Position numbers and translations under genes: made by a program. Positions 59,447 through 64,000 of a stretch of 64,000 nt of DNA are shown piece after piece. The DNA lies in the NCBI RefSeq assembly GCF_000516985.1, contig NW_006917098.1, positions 1,984,001 to 2,048,000 of the forward strand, in the 5' to 3' direction. This stretch comes from Pestalotiopsis fici W106-1. Taxonomy: Eukaryota > Ascomycota > Sordariomycetes > Amphisphaeriales > Sporocadaceae. The notes beneath the pieces were generated by a model. The model was given only the letters and a program-made list of their open reading frames with translations. It was not told the DNA's origin and made no database searches. Position 1 is the stretch's first letter, and each line of letters begins with the position of its first letter.

Positions 59447-62400
59447 GTTTCTTGTTCTTCTCTTGTCCCAGGGAAGAAGCCGCCTCTTGCTCCGGTCTCT
59501 GTATTGTGGGGTGTCCCGAGGGGGGTGAAGGCAGACGGGCCAAAGGCGATATCGAAAATGCTCGTCGGCTGCAATGCCCGTACGTTGCACCTGGGGCCAA
59601 AATTTTGGGAAGCTTGAAGCTAGATGCGCAGGGGCCCGGAACCTGACCTGATTAGGCGCTCTATCGGATAATCTTGCTACCGCCATTGGTTGTTTGCAGT
59701 ATTTGGTCCCACTATTTTCTGGTTGCTCCAATGGGGGAGATTCAATGCTATTGAGTACTGAGCAGCATTGATTGAATTCATTGGCATTATTGCATACATT
59801 AAACACCAAGTATGGTATTTGAATCTATCATACAAATATGAAATCAATCGCACGGCTAATTGACTACATTTTCAAGATTTGTTGTTGGAAAATTTTAGAG
59901 ACCTCCATTCATGTGACTTTTGCCCTGCAGTTATGCTGAATTCCCTGTATTCCGAAAGTACAGGTTGGAAGAGTGCGAAATGTTTGTGACACTTCAGTAC
60001 CTGCTCATGGCTAATCAATAAGATCTTCTGACGCAAGGCAGAGAGCAGTACCAAGACTCAGGTCGTCGGATAATTGAATTATATCGGCTAGGGTTGACAG
60101 GTGGAATGATTTAGAATGTAATCATATTCACTTGCAGACATGTTGAATATTTGACTTATTGTAGATAGAAGGCACGGTTCCGTCTAGTAGCTGGCAAGCG
60201 AATTCATGTCTGAAATCTGAGATCTGAAAACGCCGCTCGTAGTTCATTGAGCACTGCTCAGTCTCTTTGTTCTTGAGGCATTCCAGGAAGTTCCCAGTCC
60301 GTAGAAGCAGTTGAGACTTGACGATCATTTCAAGGACCCCCCGTTAGCTAATGTAGATGGTCGTCATTTAAAGGTCGGGGGTGCTAGCTTGATTATAGAT
60401 CGGTTTCAGAGGCTTGGCTTCCGCCCGTTTGAAGCCCTTTAGTAGGTGTAATACGCCGACTAAAGAGCGAAACCGAGGCAAAGAGACATCGAATGGGGGA
60501 AGAAAATGAAATGGTTCCCTCCTTCGCTCGTCAAGAAACCACGCGTCAATTCAACGTCAAAGAATGAATAGGGCTGCAGAAACTGTCACTGGTTGACGAC
60601 CGTCATACCGTCCATCTACACTAGATACGTTGACAAGTGGCTCAAGCGCCTAGCTCAGCCTCCACAACCGGACCTGATGTTATTAGACGTGGGGCCGTCG
60701 TAAATACAGTAGGAGCAGACCATGGTCAAGAAAGAGCCAAGAGACAAGACGTGCGAGCAATGAGAAATGACGGGTGACCCGACGTTGTGTGTTTTTTCAA
60801 CTCCTCTCCAACACTCTGGTCAAGCCAGTACTCCAGCACTAGAACAGCTGTGCCACCATCGCGTAGCTGGCTTGGCTGGAGAATGCCGCGATCAGCGTGA
60901 GGCTCGTGTAGCCGACCCTGGGCAATCGGGGCTCGGCGAGAGACTCAGCAGCAGCTCCCGGGCAGTGCTCAAGGTGCTTGCTGTGCTGTGCTGAGAGGGA
61001 GGATCGATTCTTCTGCACCCTCCACCCCCCCTTCCCCAACATTGATGCACTTGTACCCATCTACATAGTAGTTAATAGTTCATATCTTTTATGTCAGCGC
61101 GCCTCCAAGGTTGAAGCCTCAGGTGACTTTGACGAACCAACCAAAGAGGAGGGTCCTTCTCTGCTCTTTGTTTGTGCCGTAAATAAGGTGTTTCTGATCC
61201 ACCTAGAGACATGTCATATATGTAGGTACATATCCAACTATCTCCGGATGGGTGATTATGACCGGCTGATTTCCGTTACAGGTGGATCAGATATGCAGCG
61301 AGGGTCTTGGTGGTTGTCTTCTAGTCGTAGATGCCAGAAGACGCGTCCGGGAAGAATGGAGAAGAGATCCGCCAAACGGCCTCGGATGCGGGTATCGATT
61401 GGGTGTGTGTAGGCAGACATGTCTATGCTCCTATGCAACGGCCAGATAGGTGGTAGTATTGGCATATATGATGGGGTCAAGCTTGCTTGCACTTGCATGT
61501 GTATCACACACGTAGGTGACAACGCGGGATGCTCCGTATGCATCACCGAAAGAAAGCTGTAAGCATAATGAAGCATACATGGCACGAGTGTGAAAAGGTA
61601 TAAATGTACTCTGTAGCCAGCAACCACAAAGAAAGTTGTACATGACAGAGTGCGACCAGGGATGAGAAGATCATACCGTACGTGGTAGTTTAAGTCAGGC
61701 ACTCGGCAACACAGGCCAGGAGGCCAGACCTGTGGGCGGCTTTGGCAAAGAAAGCTTGACTTGCGTGGAGGCCGCCCCCTTTGTCTCGGACCAGAGACAG
61801 GAAAACCGGCAACTTTTGAGATGTGCTTTGTTCCGAAAAATAAAAATCCCAACGGTAGTAAAGGGTCAGGAAATGTCAATTTAGATTCATTAGTGGATGA
61901 AACCACCCGTAAGACGCGTGTCTTGCAGTGGATCATTGGCAGTACCAAGGGATTGGCAACGCCTATGTTTGTCAATGGTTGGTGACAACGGGACAAGGCA
62001 CTGTGTTCAGTTGAGTAGGAGTGCCAGTAGGTGACAGGGCAGGACAGGATAGGGCAATTCAGACGCGGGCAGTGCCAGCAGGTAGCTGCTGCTGCTGCTG
62101 CTCCTTGCGAAGGGGGAAATGACTGTTTTGGGCGGCCTGTTTACGGCCTCGGGCAATTGAATGACGGGGTGTCTTTACTGATCGCCAACTGGTGGTAGGA
62201 CGTTAGTTGATGCGTGCGTACCTAATTATGGTAGCTGGGTACTAGTTCTGGGAACCACGTTTGTAGGACTGGCGTTGTGACTGATCAGGACCATGAGACC
62301 GATTGTCACATTTTATGGGCCGCTAGACTAGCTATCATGTATGGGCTGTTCTGATAAAGAGAAAGAAGGATGTATGACAGACAAGAAATTGGTCAAGAGT

Positions 62401-63635
62401 GATAGGAATAGTAAAGTGACTACATTGCTTAGAAGTTTGACGCAACAATTGTGCTATTTCAGGGCCAGACAGACAACATGGAAAACAAGGTCGGTTCGTT
62501 TGTTGATATGATGAATCCAGTAAGTGTAGGTAATTCGTAGTTCAAGATAGGTTAGACGAATTAGAGGTACCTACGACCAGACCTAACTACTTGGTTGAGG
62601 CATGTACCTCGCCAACCAGATGCAGTAAACGGGGAACTTTTCAAGGCAGTCAATCAATCAATAGGACGCTCGTTTGTGTTGGTCGGCGTCCTGTTTTCAG
62701 TTTAGTCGTCGTCCCCCATGACAACAAAAACAACAACAGCGCCGTCTGTTTTTCGGGTTTGTACACCTCTGACGCAAGATAAGTGTTCATATGCGATTAA
62801 GAAGAAGAAGAAAAAAGAACACACCAAATGATGCAAGGAAATAGAGAGAAAGTGAACCCTCCCCCGGGAAAAGAATAGGGAAACTATGCCAGCCTCAATC
62901 CTGGGGCAATGCAAGCCAGCAGGCTCATTCGAAAATACCGTGTAGGTCAACAATGTTGGTACATTCAAACTTTGGTAGTGTAGGGGGCAGTAGGACGCTA
63001 CATTTTGAGTGCGTTGGCCTATTACGGGTGCTGTGTCTCTGCTCGTAACCTGGCTGTCCTGGTAGATTCCTGGCCAACTAATTTTTTTTTTAAGAGCTGC
63101 GAGTGCCTGACCAAAGACCCTCCCTCCCAGTCTTGTCAGTTCCCAGTCCGTTTTTCCCCCCAAATCTGATTTGATCCCTCCCACCCAAACGACGACTTGA
63201 ACCCCCCCGGTCCAACCTAAGGTAGCCAACCCAGTCCCAAGTCCCCATTCAATTCCCAGTCCATCCACGCTGCCTGCAGCCAGCCCAGCCCAAAAAGCAC
63301 TGACCTACCTGCTCTGCTTCCTTGCCTGGCCTGACCCGACATTTGCTCCTCTCCTTGTCGTCAATTGCAGCATCGCCCTGGAACCTTTCTTCTCTTCACA
63401 CTTTCTCCCATCTTTCTCCCCATCTCAACGACAACAACCAAACCATCTCTACTTCTCTCGTTTCCATCAGCGACACAGAGGAGTCTTATTATCACTCGCG
63501 ATCCCGACGGTACATACCTCTTTTACGAAGCCCCGTCGACTTGTTCTCTTTTTTGAATACTAATCTAATTGATTAGTATCTTGCAGCCTCGAGCTTCTGT
63601 TCCTTCTCTCCCCTTAATCGCACAACACATCCACA
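59447..63635. other. 4.2-kb intergenic region upstream of RHO1
   Basis: It holds the uL24m promoter at the left and the RHO1 promoter and leader at the right. A CTG repeat of about six units lies at 62086-62103. The last 350 nt before RHO1 are rich in C and T (for example 63340-63430 and 63594-63620), as in many strong fungal promoters. The frames here, including 62702-63268 minus, are compositionally biased and unlike known proteins. Confidence 0.4.
62086..62103. repeat. CTG trinucleotide repeat
   Basis: About six tandem ctg units in non-coding sequence upstream of RHO1. Confidence 0.8.
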
Positions 63636-64000
63636 ATGGCTGAGATCCGCCGAAAGTTGGTCATCGTCGGTGACGGTGCCTGCGGTAAAACTTGTTTGTT
63701 GATGTACGTCGTCTCGCGATCTCTTCTTGCAACGCAACGTTTATCCGTCTTCCCTCTCGACCGCTCTACTGACTCTCTCCAATAGTGTCTTCTCTAAGGG
63801 CACCTTCCCCGAGGTAAGATAACGAAGCTCAACCCTGAATGCCTGCCTGTCTGCCTGCCTGCCGCCTACGTCCTCCCGATCCTACCTGTTTATCTGGCCT
63901 GCCAAGCCCTCAACGCCCGCCTCATACTGCAACAGAGGCACAAACTCACCACGGCCATCAACTCTATCTGCTCTATTTACCGCGACGCCTTTCACAAAAT
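63636..64000 (+). CDS. rho1: Rho-type GTPase RHO1, 5' part, cut by the right edge
   Basis: Two exons are visible, 63636-63703 and 63786-63813; the third intron begins at 63814 and is still open at the window end. The protein starts [20 protein letters not shown] and continues [12 protein letters not shown] after splicing, the N-terminus of fungal Rho1. GDGACGKT is the P-loop and VFSKGTFPE leads into switch I. Rho1 is a prenylated GTPase at the plasma membrane that activates glucan synthase and protein kinase C, controlling cell-wall integrity and polarity. The open intron contains tandem tgcc/tgtc words at 63840-63865. Identity is firm among Rho-family members because Rac and Cdc42 begin differently (MQTIKCVVVGDGAVGKT-like). 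Confidence 0.95.

Noticed and set aside
59447..59809. Longer start for the mitochondrial ribosomal protein
   Set aside because: Fungal uL24m proteins usually begin at the MQKIL-type position; the upstream frame looks like leader, though MAVARLSDR could be a targeting signal.
62702..63268. 188-codon minus-strand ORF upstream of RHO1
   Set aside because: Gly/Trp/Leu-biased from simple CT-rich promoter sequence, overlapping the RHO1 upstream region, with no domain.

Overview
The window is nuclear DNA of a filamentous ascomycete (Pezizomycotina; Sordariomycetes is the likely class, inferred only from gene content). The evidence is the many short introns (about 46-150 nt) with GTRNGT donors and CTRAC-like branch sites, a Zn2Cys6 regulator with canonical cysteine spacing, a HET-domain gene, two NACHT receptor genes, and fungal housekeeping genes (ELP1, YPD1, RHO1). 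All spliced models below were built by hand by joining frames at GT/AG sites. Each keeps one open frame from ATG to stop, but none has transcript support.

The left half (1-35.4 kb) is accessory. In order it holds: a sugar transporter opposite a possible partial gene running off the left edge; a very large minus-strand receptor (alpha/beta-hydrolase, NACHT-like, ankyrin, proline-rich); a DUF6601-type membrane protein; a peroxisomal fructosyl-amine oxidase and a Zn2Cys6 factor; a PNP-NACHT-WD40 receptor with 13 WD repeats; a HET-domain protein; a membrane glycosyltransferase flanked by two decayed copies of one repeat; a subtilisin-like (S8) protein with a helical N-terminal region; a gasdermin-like protein; and a multi-finger C2H2 protein.

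The main finding is at 28.0-32.0 kb. A subtilisin-like protease gene and a gasdermin-like gene face each other tail to tail, 62 nt apart. This matches the het-Q2/het-Q1 arrangement of Podospora anserina, in which a subtilisin-like protease cleaves a gasdermin-like pore former to trigger regulated cell death. Here the protease has all its catalytic residues and a DUF7580-like N-terminal region. The gasdermin gene also shares a 334-nt divergent promoter with the C2H2 gene. Together with two NLR-type receptors and a HET protein, 2.5-35.4 kb looks like an allorecognition or immunity island.

The right half (38.5-64 kb) is mostly conserved housekeeping: a small C2H2-like protein, a coiled-coil protein, an ASCC1/AKAP7-like phosphoesterase, the YPD1 histidine phosphotransfer protein, a DUF3984 protein, Elongator subunit ELP1, mitochondrial ribosomal protein uL24m and the 5' end of RHO1, which is cut by the right edge. 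Gene-poor stretches of 3-4 kb lie at 35.4-38.6, 47.3-51.6 and 59.4-63.6 kb. The last two lie upstream of the signalling genes YPD1 and RHO1.
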